A DNA stretch of 64,000 nt from Pseudomonas triclosanedens (GTDB lineage: Bacteria > Pseudomonadota > Gammaproteobacteria > Pseudomonadales > Pseudomonadaceae): NCBI RefSeq assembly GCF_026686735.1, contig NZ_CP113432.1, positions 6,127,001 to 6,191,000 of the forward strand, in the 5' to 3' direction. Position numbers and translations under genes: made by a program. Shown here piece after piece: positions 26,629 to 36,027 of the stretch; position 1 is the stretch's first letter, and every line of letters begins with the position of its first letter. The notes beneath the pieces were generated by a model, which made no database searches, had not been told where the DNA came from, and saw nothing but the letters and a program-made list of their open reading frames with translations.

Positions 26629-28047
26629 TCACAGCTGGATGGCTTTTAGCTCGACGAACTCGTGCAAGCCCTGCTCGCCCCATTCGCGGCCATTGCCGGA
26701 TTGCTTGTAGCCGCCGAATGGCGCCCGGTAGTTGAAGGCACCACCGTTGACGAAGCATTGGCCGGCGCGCATCTGCCGGGCGAGCCGCAAGCCATCTTCG
26801 CGGTCGCCCGCCCACACGGCGCTGGACAGTCCGAACGGCGAGTCGTTGGCGATGGTGATCGCCTCGGCCTCGTCGGCATAGGGAATCAGGCACAGCACCG
26901 GACCGAAGATTTCCTCGCGGGCGATGCGCATCTGGTTGTTCACGCCGGCAAAGATCGTCGGCTGCACGTAATGTCCGCGCTCCAGATGAGCCGGACGCTC
27001 GGCGCCGCCGCAGGCCAGTTGCGCGCCCTCTTCCTGCCCGACGCGGATGTAATCGAGCACGGTGCGGCGCTGGCCGCCCGAGCACATCGGGCCGAGGAAG
27101 CTGTCGGCGTCCAGCGGGTCGCCCATCTTCAGCGCGAGGGCTTCGGCGCGGGCGATTTCCACGGCTTCGGCATAGCGATGGGCCGGCAGCAGCATGCGCG
27201 TCAGCGCGGTACAGGTCTGCCCGGAGTTGATCATCACGTCCTGCACGCCGTGGCGCACGGCGGCGGCCAGGTCGGCATCGGCGGTGATCAGCAACGGCGA
27301 CTTGCCGCCCAGTTCCAGGCACACACGCTTGACCGTTGGCGCCGCTGCCTCGGAGACCTTGACCCCCGCGCCGGTGGAGCCAGTGAACGACACCATGTCC
27401 ACGTCCGGGTGGCGCGCCAGGGCTTCGCCGACCTTGGAGCCGGGGCCGCTGACCAGGTTGAACACACCGGCAGGCAGGCCGATGGTGTGGACCATATCAG
27501 CCAGCAGGAAGGCGTGCAGCGGGGTGTCCTGGCTGGGCTTGACCACCACGGTACAGCCGGCGGCGAGGGCCGGGGCGAGCTTGCCGATCAACTGGTGCAG
27601 CGGGTAGTTCCAGGGGTTGATGAAGGCGCAAACGCCCACCGCCTCCTTCACGATCAGCGAATTGCCGACCTCGCGCACTTCGTCCATGTGCGCGGCCATC
27701 TCGGCGTAGCTTTCCAGGCCCTCGATCGGCCCGTCGACCTGCACCATGCGGCACCACTGCACCGGCATGCCCAGCTCGGCGGTGATCAGCGCGGCCATTT
27801 CCTCGGCGCGATTCTTCAGTTGCTCGGCCAGCGCGCGGATGTAGCCGGCGCGCACGTGGGACGGGGTCTGCGACCACGCCGGGAAGGCGCGGCGCGCGGC
27901 GTCCACCGCGCGGTTCACGTCCGCTTCGCCGCCCAGCGGCACGCGGCCGACGCATTCCTCGGTGGCCGGGTTCTGCACCTCGGCCATGCCCTGCCCCTGC
28001 GGCGCCACCCAGGCGCCGTCGATGTAGAGCTGGGTACGGTCATGCAT
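26629..28047 (-). CDS. NAD(P)-dependent aldehyde dehydrogenase, probably 4-guanidinobutyraldehyde dehydrogenase
   Basis: 472 aa. Cofactor motif FTGSTGAG, general base Glu in ELGGKSPLL, and the nucleophile Cys in NSGQTCTALTRM are all present, as is the C-terminal GGYKQSGNGREWG. ATG 28047 overlaps the end of aruH by 8 bp. AruI makes 4-guanidinobutyraldehyde, so an aldehyde dehydrogenase coupled directly to aruH is the logical next enzyme, giving 4-guanidinobutyrate. In PAO1 I recall that step being done by KauB encoded elsewhere. The substrate is inferred from context; ALDH specificity is not legible in sequence. Confidence 0.88.
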   Translation of the reverse strand: MHDRTQLYIDGAWVAPQGQGMAEVQNPATEECVGRVPLGGEADVNRAVDAARRAFPAWSQTPSHVRAGYIRALAEQLKNRAEEMAALITAELGMPVQWCRMVQVDGPIEGLESYAEMAAHMDEVREVGNSLIVKEAVGVCAFINPWNYPLHQLIGKLAPALAAGCTVVVKPSQDTPLHAFLLADMVHTIGLPAGVFNLVSGPGSKVGEALARHPDVDMVSFTGSTGAGVKVSEAAAPTVKRVCLELGGKSPLLITADADLAAAVRHGVQDVMINSGQTCTALTRMLLPAHRYAEAVEIARAEALALKMGDPLDADSFLGPMCSGGQRRTVLDYIRVGQEEGAQLACGGAERPAHLERGHYVQPTIFAGVNNQMRIAREEIFGPVLCLIPYADEAEAITIANDSPFGLSSAVWAGDREDGLRLARQMRAGQCFVNGGAFNYRAPFGGYKQSGNGREWGEQGLHEFVELKAIQL

Positions 28048-29230
28048 AGCGTTTTTCCTTGAGCAGCTCGGCGGCGCACAGGGCAATACGGCGGCACGCT
28101 TCGCGCAGCGGTTCGGCGCCGAGCACCAGGCCGAGGCGGATGTGCCCGGCCGCGCTGGGGCCGAAGGCTTCGCCGGCGAGCACGGAGACGCCGTGGCGGT
28201 CCAGCAGCAGGTCGGCGAAGTCCTGGGCGGAAAGCCCGGTGGCGCGGATATCCACCATCACGAACATGCCGCCGTCCGGGCGCAGGGCGCGCACGCCGAC
28301 ACAGTCGGCCAGGCAATCGATCACCAGGTCGCGGCGCTGGCGATAGGCTTCGCGCATGGCTTCCAGTTCCGGCAGCTTCGCTTCGAGCGCGGTGCAGGCG
28401 GCGTCCTGGATGAAGTCCGGCGAGCCGTAGAGCATGCACAGCGCGAGGTTTTCCAGGTGCGTGCACAACTCGCGCGGGCCAACCACCCAGCCCACGCGCC
28501 AGCCAGTCATGGCGTGGGACTTGGACAGACTGTTGAGGGTCGCGGTGCGCTCGGCCATGCCCGGCAGGCTGGCGGGGCTGATGTGCTCGCCGTCGAACAG
28601 CAGCTCGCTGTAGACCTCATCGGAAATCATCCACAGGTCGTGGGTTATGCACAGCTCGGCCAGTTTTTCCCAGGTAGCGCGCGGCAGGCTGGCGCCGGAA
28701 GGGTTGTGCGGGCTGTTAATGGCCAGGGCGCGGGTGCGCGGGGTGATCAGCGCGGCGACGTCCTCGGCCTGCACGCGGAAGCCGTGCTCGGAGCGCACCG
28801 ACACCGGGATCACCTTGGCGCCGCACGCGCCGAACACCGCTTCGTAGGTAACGTACATCGGCTCGGCGACAATCACCTCGTCGCCCGGGTTGAGCACGCA
28901 CTGCGCCACGGCGTAGAGCGCGCACTGGGCGCCGGCCAGCACCACCACGTCATCGGCGCTGACGGCCTGGCCACTGCGCTGGCTGTGGCGGCGGGCGATG
29001 GCTTCGCGCAGCGAGCGCTTGCCGCGCACGTCGGCGTAGTGGGTGTTGCCACCCAGCAGGCTGTCGATGGCCGATTGCACGATGGGCGCCGGGGTATCGA
29101 AGTCCGGGTCGCCCACCGACAGCAGCAGTATGTCGTCGCCCTTCTCCATGCGCGCCAGGGCGCGGTAGTGAATGTCCCAGGCGGCGGCGCCGTCGCCGGC
29201 GATGCGTTGGGTGAAGTGTGAATATCGCAT
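28040..29230 (-). CDS. aruH: Arginine:pyruvate transaminase AruH
   Basis: 396 aa, class I/II fold-type-I aminotransferase. PLP contacts are SPHNPSGASLPR, DEVYSELLF, the Schiff-base Lys in LNSLSKSHAMTGWRVGW, and the C-terminal VSVLAGEAFGPSAAGHIRLG. GGAGAATGG precedes the ATG. AruH moves the alpha-amino group of L-arginine to pyruvate, giving 2-ketoarginine and alanine. The call rests on the adjacent aruI-type gene and the linked aruS/aruR; without that context it would be only a generic class I aminotransferase. Confidence 0.85.
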   Translation of the reverse strand: MRYSHFTQRIAGDGAAAWDIHYRALARMEKGDDILLLSVGDPDFDTPAPIVQSAIDSLLGGNTHYADVRGKRSLREAIARRHSQRSGQAVSADDVVVLAGAQCALYAVAQCVLNPGDEVIVAEPMYVTYEAVFGACGAKVIPVSVRSEHGFRVQAEDVAALITPRTRALAINSPHNPSGASLPRATWEKLAELCITHDLWMISDEVYSELLFDGEHISPASLPGMAERTATLNSLSKSHAMTGWRVGWVVGPRELCTHLENLALCMLYGSPDFIQDAACTALEAKLPELEAMREAYRQRRDLVIDCLADCVGVRALRPDGGMFVMVDIRATGLSAQDFADLLLDRHGVSVLAGEAFGPSAAGHIRLGLVLGAEPLREACRRIALCAAELLKEKRYA

Positions 29231-29379
29231 TCCATTCTCCTGAGCCTGTTCAAGGCCTGTCTGAGCGCCGCTCAGGCAAGGCGAAAGCAGGCGAAAAAGC
29301 GCAGTTTGGCGCGCCAAATGAGCATTTTGAGCCTGCTTTCAACGCAGCATGAGCAAGCGCAGGCAGGTATTGGACTGGC

Positions 29380-30990
29380 TCAGCGGGCGCAGGCGTGTTT
29401 CAGCTCGATAAGGGTGACGCCGGGATGGGCGAAGCCGGCGCGCAGGTCGCCCTCCAGTTCGTCCAGGCTCTGCGGCTGGCGCATCTCGCAGCCGTAGGCG
29501 CGGCCGAGCAAGGCGAAGTCCGGGTTGCGCGGCAGAACGCCGATGGGTTCGATGTCCAGGCCGATCATGTCGTCGCGGATCTGCCCCAGCGCATCGTTGT
29601 TCCACAGCAGCACCACCAGCGGGCTGTCCAGCTCTTCGGTGGCAGTGGCCAGTTCCTGGGCGGTGTAGAGGAAGCCGCCGTCGCCCACCAGCACCAGGCC
29701 CGGACGCTCCGGCGCGCCGAACTTGGCGCCGATGCCGGCGGGCACGCCGTAGCCGAGGGTGCCGTAGCCGGTGGGGTGCAGCCAGCCGCGCGGGGCCTTG
29801 CTCGGGTACAGGTAGTTGGCGGTGTAGGCCAACTGGGTCATGTCGCTGGCGATGAAGGCGTTGTCCGGCAGCACCTTGGCGATACGCTCGAGGATCGACT
29901 GGTGGATCCGTTGCAACGGCGCGTGGCCGGCGTCGATCTGCGCGCGCAGCTCGGCGATGCGCGACTGTGCCTTTGCCGCGTCACGGGCCGCGCCCGGCAA
30001 TGCGGCGAGCAGCGCCTCGGCGGTGGCCTTGGCGTCGCCCAGCAGCGCCACGGCGCTCGGGTAGAAGTCGTTGAACTTGCGCGAATCGATGTCGACGCGA
30101 ATCACCTCGCCGGTGAGCGGCAGGCGCTCGCGCCAGTAGTCGGTGTCGGCCATTTCGGTGCCGATGGCGAGGACCACATCGGCCTCGGCGATCATGTCCC
30201 AACCGGCCTGGGTGCACAGCGTGGCGCCCGCGGACAGCGGCGCTTCCGGCGCCAGCAGGCCCTTGCCGGCGACGCTGGTGAACAGCGGTGCGGCCAGGCG
30301 CTCGCTCAGCGCGGCCAGGGTATCGGCGGCATGCAGCGCGCCGCCGCCGGCGATGATCATCGGGCGCTGGGCGGCCTGGAGTTTATCCACAGCCTGCTTG
30401 AGCGCTTCGCTGCTGGGCTGGCCACGGCCGGCGCGGCGCACGACTTCGTTGGTCCAGTCGCGGGCGACCGGGTTGGCCAGCACGTCCAGCGGCACGGAGA
30501 TATGCACCGGACGCGGGCGCTCGCTGTCGAACACGGCGTAGGCGCGGGCGATCAGCTCGGGCAAATCCTCGGCGCTCAAGGCGACGGCGGAGAACGCGGT
30601 GATCGGCGCGGTCATCGCGCGCTGGTCCTGGGTCTCGTGCAGGCAGCCCCAGCCCTTACCCAGGCTGGCGGTGTGGTTGACGCTGGAGATCACCAGCATC
30701 GGGATCGAGTCGGCATAGGCCTGGCCGATGGCGGTGGCGGCGTTGGTCACCCCTGGGCCGGTGATGATGAAGGCCACGCCCGGCTTGCCGCTGACCCGCG
30801 CATAACCGTCGGCCATGAAGCCGGCGCCCTGCTCGTGGCGAGTCAGCACATGGCGGATGCCGCTACCGGGCAGGCCGCGGTACAGCTCCAGGGTGTGCAC
30901 GCCGGGAATGCCGAACACGGTGTCGACGCCGTAGTTGGCCAGCAGGCGTACCAGGGCCTGGCCGCCGGTGAGGGTCTTGTCGTTTTGCAT
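29380..30990 (-). CDS. aruI: 2-ketoarginine (5-guanidino-2-oxopentanoate) decarboxylase AruI
   Basis: 536 aa ThDP enzyme of the acetolactate-synthase-like family. The N-terminal pyrimidine-binding domain has the catalytic Glu in TRHEQGAGFMADGYAR. A central domain follows. The C-terminal ThDP-binding motif runs GDGGFLYTAQELATA to LLWNN (GDG-x25-NN). It decarboxylates 2-ketoarginine to 4-guanidinobutyraldehyde and CO2. GGGAGATC precedes the ATG. It sits 149 bp upstream of aruH on the same strand, the reverse of a coupled arrangement but plausibly one transcript. Confidence 0.88.
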   Translation of the reverse strand: MQNDKTLTGGQALVRLLANYGVDTVFGIPGVHTLELYRGLPGSGIRHVLTRHEQGAGFMADGYARVSGKPGVAFIITGPGVTNAATAIGQAYADSIPMLVISSVNHTASLGKGWGCLHETQDQRAMTAPITAFSAVALSAEDLPELIARAYAVFDSERPRPVHISVPLDVLANPVARDWTNEVVRRAGRGQPSSEALKQAVDKLQAAQRPMIIAGGGALHAADTLAALSERLAAPLFTSVAGKGLLAPEAPLSAGATLCTQAGWDMIAEADVVLAIGTEMADTDYWRERLPLTGEVIRVDIDSRKFNDFYPSAVALLGDAKATAEALLAALPGAARDAAKAQSRIAELRAQIDAGHAPLQRIHQSILERIAKVLPDNAFIASDMTQLAYTANYLYPSKAPRGWLHPTGYGTLGYGVPAGIGAKFGAPERPGLVLVGDGGFLYTAQELATATEELDSPLVVLLWNNDALGQIRDDMIGLDIEPIGVLPRNPDFALLGRAYGCEMRQPQSLDELEGDLRAGFAHPGVTLIELKHACAR

Positions 30991-31014
30991 GAACGATCTC
31001 CCGAATTGTTCTTC

Positions 31015-31046
31015 GGCGGATAACCGCGAGCGGTTATTCGCCCTAC
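31015..31046. repeat. REP-like hairpin element
   Basis: GGCGGATAACCGCGAGCGGT and the following TATTCGCCCTAC match the repeat family at 12768 and 39578. It sits between aruI and the acyl-CoA synthetase gene. The remainder of the 159-bp gap holds a second Pseudomonas-type repeat fragment (TTGCTCGCTCCTAC at about 31121). Confidence 0.75.
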
Positions 31047-31149
31047 TCGTTGGGGTCGACGCCGAAGGTCCGGCGTGCGCCGCATTTTTGCTTTTCGTAG
31101 GACCGAGGGGGGCGCCTAGCCCTTGCTCGCTCCTACAGGGACGTGCGTT

Positions 31150-33237
31150 TCATTCGGCGGTACGGATCAGCGCGTCCACCGCCACGGCGCCTTCGGCGTC
31201 CGCCAGCAGCGGGTTCACGTCCAGTTCCAGCAGGCTGTCCACGTGTTCGCAGGCGTAGTCGGCCACCGCGCGGATGGCCTCCACCACGGCGTCCAGGTTC
31301 ACCGCCGGGCGGCCACGGAAGCCGGTGAGCAACGGCGCGCTGCGCAGGCTCAGCAGGGCATCGCGGATCGCCGCGCCGGTGGTCGGCAGCAGCAGGCTGC
31401 GGCTGTCCTTGAGCAGCTCGACGAGGATGCCGCCGGCGCCCAGCACCAGTGCCAGCCCGAAACCGTTCTCGCGCTTGATGCCAACGATCAGCTCGGCCAG
31501 CGGCGGGCTGGCCATGCGCTCCAGCAGCACCTGCTCGAAGGGCACGCCGGGCGCGTGGCGGGCGAGGTTTTCGCGCATGTCGAACAGCGCCGCTTCCAGC
31601 GCTGCCTCGTTGCGCAGGTTGAGCGCCACGCCGCCTGCCTCGGTCTTGTGCGGCAGTTGCGCGCTGACCACTTTCAGCGCCAGCGGGAAGCCCACATCGG
31701 CAGCGGCTTCACGTGCCTGGGCCGGCGTGCTCAACGCGGCGCGCGGCAGCGGCAGGCCGAAGGGCTTGAGCGCCTGCTTGGACTGCCACTCATCGAGCAG
31801 CCGTCCCTGGCTGTCGAGAGTCTGCGGGCACACCGGCACCAGAGCCGCTTCGCCACGGGCCAGCAGCGCTTCGCGACGCTGCCGGTAGTGAGCGATGCGG
31901 CCCCAGGCCGCCAGGCCATCTTCCACGCCCTGCAACGCGGCAACGCCACGGGCGTGCAGCAGTTCGCGGGCGTGTTCGGGCAGCAGTTCCGGCAAGGCGG
32001 AGGCGATGAAGCCGACCTTGCCGTGGCGCTCCAGCGCCGCACAGTAGAGCTCCAGCAGCAGGTCGCACTGCGGGCGTTCGCCGGTTTCCTCGCCGGGGTA
32101 GTCCAGCACCAGCAGGGCGGCGTCGGCGCCGGTCTGCAGGGCGCTGTCCAGCATGCGCTGCAACGCCGGGCCGTCGCCCCAGATGGCGGTGGTGAAGTCC
32201 AGCGGGTTGGCGATGTTGGCGTAGTCCGGCAGCACCCGGGCCAGCTCGGCACGCTGCGCGTCGACCAGCTTGGGCAGGGCCAGGCCGTTGCGTTCGGCGT
32301 AGTCGGCGATCAGCCCGGCATCACCGCCGGAGCAGGCCAGCGCGGCCAGGCTCGGGCCGGCCGGCAGGTTGCCGCAGGCGGCCGCCTTGAGGGTTTCGAT
32401 GAAGCTCACCGGGCCGCTGACGCGGATCACGCCGAGACGCTCGAAGAGCGCGTCGTACAGCGCATCGGAGCCGGCCAGCGAGCTGGTGTGGCTGAGCGCG
32501 AGTTCGGCGCCAATCTGCGACACGCCGGTCTTCAGCGCGATCACCGGGATGCCCTTCTGCAATGCCTTGAAGGCCGCGCGGGCGAAGCCGGGGACGTTCT
32601 TCAGGCCTTCCAGGTGCAGGCCGATGGCGGTGACACGCGGCTCGTCGAGCAGCACATCCATCAGTTCGGCCACACCCAGTTGCGCCTGGTTGCCCACCGA
32701 GGCCATGTAGGCGATGGGCAGCGAGCGGTCGCTCATGGACAGGTTGTAGGCGAAGTTGCCGCTCTGGGTCAGCACCGCCACGCCCTTTTCCACCAGGTGC
32801 CCGCCGTGGGCCACCGGCCACAGCGCTGCGCCGTGCAGGTAGTCGAGCAGACCGTAGCAGTTGGGGCCGAGCAGGGCCATGTCGCCGGCGCTGGCGAGCA
32901 GGCGGCGCTGCAAGGCTTCGCCCTCGGCACCGGTCTCGGCGAAGCCGGAGGCATAGCAGATGGCACCACCAGCATCCCTGGCGGCCAGCTCGGCCACGGC
33001 TTGCACAGTCAGGTCGCGGTTGGTGGCGACGAACACTGCGTCCGGCCCCTCGGGCAGTTCGGCGATGCTGCGTACGCAGGGCACGCCTTCGAGTTCGTCG
33101 TATTGCGGGTTGACCAGCCACATCTCCCCGGCGAAACCGCCCTCGGCGCAGCGCTTGAGCGCGCGCGCCATGCTGCGGCCGCCGATGAAGGCCAGGTGCC
33201 GGGGCGCCAGCAGGCGTTGCAGGTTTTCGCGTTTCAT
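31150..33237 (-). CDS. ADP-forming acyl-CoA synthetase family protein (acetate--CoA ligase-like)
   Basis: 695 aa. The N-terminal CoA-binding Rossmann part has FIGGRSMARALKRC, then MALLGPNCYGLLDY. The ligase-CoA region follows, with ALKTGVSQIGAELALSHTSS and SGGDAGLIADYAERNGL, where the phospho-His equivalent is expected. The last 220 residues are an ATP-grasp domain (FPLALKVVSAQLPHKTEAGG). Such enzymes make acyl-CoA from an acid, CoA and ATP. It is followed upstream by acyl-CoA dehydrogenase and crotonase genes, pointing to CoA-linked degradation of a small acid. In this context 4-guanidinobutyrate is one candidate, which is inference. Confidence 0.85.
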   Translation of the reverse strand: MKRENLQRLLAPRHLAFIGGRSMARALKRCAEGGFAGEMWLVNPQYDELEGVPCVRSIAELPEGPDAVFVATNRDLTVQAVAELAARDAGGAICYASGFAETGAEGEALQRRLLASAGDMALLGPNCYGLLDYLHGAALWPVAHGGHLVEKGVAVLTQSGNFAYNLSMSDRSLPIAYMASVGNQAQLGVAELMDVLLDEPRVTAIGLHLEGLKNVPGFARAAFKALQKGIPVIALKTGVSQIGAELALSHTSSLAGSDALYDALFERLGVIRVSGPVSFIETLKAAACGNLPAGPSLAALACSGGDAGLIADYAERNGLALPKLVDAQRAELARVLPDYANIANPLDFTTAIWGDGPALQRMLDSALQTGADAALLVLDYPGEETGERPQCDLLLELYCAALERHGKVGFIASALPELLPEHARELLHARGVAALQGVEDGLAAWGRIAHYRQRREALLARGEAALVPVCPQTLDSQGRLLDEWQSKQALKPFGLPLPRAALSTPAQAREAAADVGFPLALKVVSAQLPHKTEAGGVALNLRNEAALEAALFDMRENLARHAPGVPFEQVLLERMASPPLAELIVGIKRENGFGLALVLGAGGILVELLKDSRSLLLPTTGAAIRDALLSLRSAPLLTGFRGRPAVNLDAVVEAIRAVADYACEHVDSLLELDVNPLLADAEGAVAVDALIRTAE

Positions 33238-33247
33238 CGCAGTGGCC

Positions 33248-34408
33248 TCAGCGCAGCAGCGGGCGCAGCAGTTCGCGGGAAATGATGTGGCGCTGGATTT
33301 CCGAGGTGCCTTCCCAGATGCGCTCGATGCGCGCGTTGCGCCAGATGCGCTCCACCGGGCCTTCGTCCATCAGGCCCATGCCACCGAAGATCTGCACGGT
33401 CTCGTCGGCGACCTTGCCCAGCACTTCGCTGGCGAACAGCTTGGCCATGCCGGCCTCGCCGTCGGTCATGCTGCCGCGGTCCATCTTCCAGGCGGTGTGC
33501 AGGGTCATCAGCTCGGCGGCGCGGATCTGCGTGGCCATGTCGGCGAGCTTGAAGGAGATGCCCTGGTAGCTGCCGATGGCCGCACCGAACTGCTTGCGGT
33601 CGGCCGACCATTGCAGCGCCAGGTCCAGCGCGCGCTGGGCCTGGCCGACACAGTTGGCGGCGACCATCACGCGGCCTGCGGTGAGCCAGGCGTTGGCCAC
33701 TTCCCAGCCCTTGTCGACTTCGCCCAGCACCTTGGAGGCCGGCACGCGGCAGTCGTCGAAGAAGATTTCGTAGGTGTGGTAGCCCTTGTTGCTCACGCAT
33801 TTCGGGCCGCGGCGCACGGTCATGCCGGCGGTGCCCTTGTCCACCAGGAAGGCGGTCACGGCGTTGCGCTTCTTGCCGTTGCGCTCGAAGGTGTCGGTCA
33901 CAGCGAAGACGATGGCGAAGTCGGCGTGGCCGGCATGGCTGATGAAGTGCTTGGAGCCGTTGATCACGAAGTCGTCGCCGTCACGCACGGCGCGGGTCTT
34001 GATCGAGTTGGCGTCGGAGCCGGCGCCCGGCTCGGTGAGGGCGAAGCAGTCGATCTTCTCGCCCTGCACCACCGGCAGCAGGTAGTCCTGGATCTGCTCG
34101 CCCTTGCAGGCCATGAGGATCTTCGAGGGACGCGCGACGAACACGTGCAGCGCCCAGGAGACCTTGGACAGTTCGCGCTCGACCAGCGCCTGGGACAGGT
34201 AGTCCAGGCCGCCGCCGCCCACTTCCTCGGGCATGTTGAAAGCATAGAAGCCCGCCGCCAGCGCCTTGCCGCGAATCTGCGCGGCCAGTTCCGGGGACAC
34301 CGCGTCGGCGCGGTCCACTTCTTCCTCATGAGGCAGCAGTTCTTTCTCGACGAAGGCGCGAACGGCCTCCACCAGCATTTCCTGTTCCTGGGTCAGTTGG
34401 AAATCCAT
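33248..34408 (-). CDS. Acyl-CoA dehydrogenase
   Basis: 386 aa. FALTEPGAGSDANSIKTRAV is the FAD/substrate signature, GSKHFISHAG follows, and IERIWEGTSEIQRHIISREL carries the catalytic-base Glu (W/YEGTSEIQR). It introduces a 2,3-double bond into an acyl-CoA, passing electrons to ETF. AGGTGAC supports ATG 34408; a GTG one codon earlier is also possible. The stop is 10 bp before the acyl-CoA synthetase start, so both are in one operon. It parallels PAO1 PA4979 next to aruI. Confidence 0.9.
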   Translation of the reverse strand: MDFQLTQEQEMLVEAVRAFVEKELLPHEEEVDRADAVSPELAAQIRGKALAAGFYAFNMPEEVGGGGLDYLSQALVERELSKVSWALHVFVARPSKILMACKGEQIQDYLLPVVQGEKIDCFALTEPGAGSDANSIKTRAVRDGDDFVINGSKHFISHAGHADFAIVFAVTDTFERNGKKRNAVTAFLVDKGTAGMTVRRGPKCVSNKGYHTYEIFFDDCRVPASKVLGEVDKGWEVANAWLTAGRVMVAANCVGQAQRALDLALQWSADRKQFGAAIGSYQGISFKLADMATQIRAAELMTLHTAWKMDRGSMTDGEAGMAKLFASEVLGKVADETVQIFGGMGLMDEGPVERIWRNARIERIWEGTSEIQRHIISRELLRPLLR

Positions 34409-34425
34409 CACGTCACCTGCAGCCG

Positions 34426-35214
34426 TCAGCGGCCTTTGAATTGGGGGGAGCGTTTTTCGGCCACGGCGCGCAGTGCTTCGGCGGCATCCTCGCTGCGGCC
34501 ACAGAGCAGCCCGGCGGCCTGCTCGGCCTCCAGTTGCTGGGCCAGGGTGCGGGCGGCGCCGTCGCGCATCAGGCGCTTGGTCTGGGCGAAGGCGAAGGTC
34601 GGGCCGGCTGCCAGGCGTGCGGCGAATTCGCCGACGTGCTCCAGCAGTTGTTCATCGGCAACCACTTCGCCGACCAGGCCGGCGTTCAGTGCGCGCTCGG
34701 CGTTCCACAGTTCGTCGAGGAACAGCAGGCGCTTGGCCGCTTCGCTGCCGATCAGGCGCGGCAGATGCCAGCTCGCGCCGGCGTCCGGGCAGTAGGCCAT
34801 GCCGGTGTAGCCGGCCTTGAAGCGCGCGGAGGCGCCGGCGATGCGGAAGTCGCAGCACAGGCTCAGGTCCATCCCGGCGCCTACGGCGGTGCCGTTGACG
34901 GCGGCGATGGTCGGCTTGTCGAGACCGTGCAGGCGGCGCATCAGGGCGTGGGCGGTTTCGGTCCAGCCGTAGGTTTCCAGCTCGCCACGGGCTTCGGCCT
35001 CGGCCCATTCGGCGAGGTCGGCGCCGGCGCAGAAGCTGCGGCCTTCGCCGGTAAGCACGATGACACGCACGGCCGCATCGGCCTCATGGGCGTCGAGCAG
35101 AGCCAGCAGGTTCCTGAGTGTAGGGACGTCGAGCGCGTTGCGCTGCTCGGGGCGGTTCAGGGTGATCCAGGCGATGCCGTCCTGGACCCGGCTGAGCGGG
35201 GATGGCTGAGTCAT
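34426..35214 (-). CDS. Crotonase-superfamily protein, PaaG-like (enoyl-CoA isomerase/hydratase)
   Basis: 262 aa. EGRSFCAGADLAEW is the CoA oxyanion loop and NGTAVGAGMDLSLCCDFRIA the second. The two catalytic Glu of classical enoyl-CoA hydratase (in GGGCE and PE) are replaced by Asp (GAGMD) and Tyr (AGYT). YCPDAGASWHLPRLIG resembles PaaG-type isomerases, where the Asp of PD-G is the catalytic acid. So it is more likely an isomerase or atypical hydratase than a standard hydratase. GAGGGC precedes the ATG. First gene of the CoA operon, 17 bp before the dehydrogenase. Confidence 0.82.
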   Translation of the reverse strand: MTQPSPLSRVQDGIAWITLNRPEQRNALDVPTLRNLLALLDAHEADAAVRVIVLTGEGRSFCAGADLAEWAEAEARGELETYGWTETAHALMRRLHGLDKPTIAAVNGTAVGAGMDLSLCCDFRIAGASARFKAGYTGMAYCPDAGASWHLPRLIGSEAAKRLLFLDELWNAERALNAGLVGEVVADEQLLEHVGEFAARLAAGPTFAFAQTKRLMRDGAARTLAQQLEAEQAAGLLCGRSEDAAEALRAVAEKRSPQFKGR

Positions 35215-35443
35215 GCTGCCCTCGTTCTTGTAGTCGATTGTGTTGAGGCGTTGAGCCAATACTAAACAAGTGTTCAGCAAGCCGGCAATCCACCCGAATG
35301 GGTGGCTTGTAACGGCCTGCGAACACGCGGGAACGCCGCGCGGCGCGGGGGCTGCCGGCGTTTGGAGGACAATCGGGGGAGCGCTTGTTACAACTTCGAA
35401 CAATCGCGGAGGACGGCGCGGCGGAGGGTCGCCGCGCGCGGGG

Positions 35444-35983
35444 TCAGTCCTGGCTGTGCACCACGACCAGCAGTTCGGCCTGCTCATCGCCCAGGGAGCG
35501 CAGGCGGTGCGGTTTCTGCGCGTTGAAGTGCAGCGCGTCGCCGGTTTCCAGGGTCAGGCGTTCGGACATGAAGTCCACCTCCACCCGCCCCCGGTGAACG
35601 AAGATGAATTCCTCGCCCAGGTGCTCCTTGAACGTCGAGTGGCTGAAGTCAGCCGGCGGATAGACGATGAACGGCAATAGCGCGCGGTCGCCGATCTGCC
35701 GGGCCAGCGATGCATAGGCCGGGCCTTCGTCGTCGCGCGCCAGCGACTGACGCTCGCCGCTGCGCACCAGGCTGTAGCCCTCGGCGGCGCCGCTTTCCTC
35801 GGCGAACAGTTCTTCCACCTGGACGTTGAGCGCCTTCGACAGCTTGAGCGCCGTGGCAATCGACGGCGTGCTCAGCCCGCGCTCGACCTTGGACAGGTAG
35901 CTCTTGGTCATGCCGGTCTTGTCGGCCAGCGTCTCCAGGGTGATCCCCAGTTTTTTTCTCAGCAATTTCAATCGCATGGACAT
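35444..35983 (-). CDS. XRE-family regulator with C-terminal cupin sensor domain
   Basis: 179 aa. Residues 1-65 are an XRE HTH (LGITLETLADKTGMTKSYLS, then KVERGLSTPSIATALKLSKA). From about 105 a cupin barrel has EHLGEEFIFVHRGRVEV and TLETGDALHFNAQKPHRLR. The PuuR/ClbR-type architecture usually represses amine or sugar-acid genes. AGGGG precedes ATG 35983. It is divergent from the class II aldolase gene, with a palindromic operator between. The frame is open far upstream, but that part is antisense shadow over the aldolase gene. Confidence 0.88.
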   Translation of the reverse strand: MSMRLKLLRKKLGITLETLADKTGMTKSYLSKVERGLSTPSIATALKLSKALNVQVEELFAEESGAAEGYSLVRSGERQSLARDDEGPAYASLARQIGDRALLPFIVYPPADFSHSTFKEHLGEEFIFVHRGRVEVDFMSERLTLETGDALHFNAQKPHRLRSLGDEQAELLVVVHSQD

Positions 35984-36027
35984 GCAGAACGCCCCTTGGC
36001 GCCGGTGCGGGAAACTTTTCTCTTGCC

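Noticed and set aside
26662..28062. 466-codon open frame on the plus strand
   Set aside because: Antisense shadow of the aldehyde dehydrogenase gene. Composition (His/Arg/Gln-rich) is typical of high-GC antisense frames, and the minus strand has all ALDH motifs.
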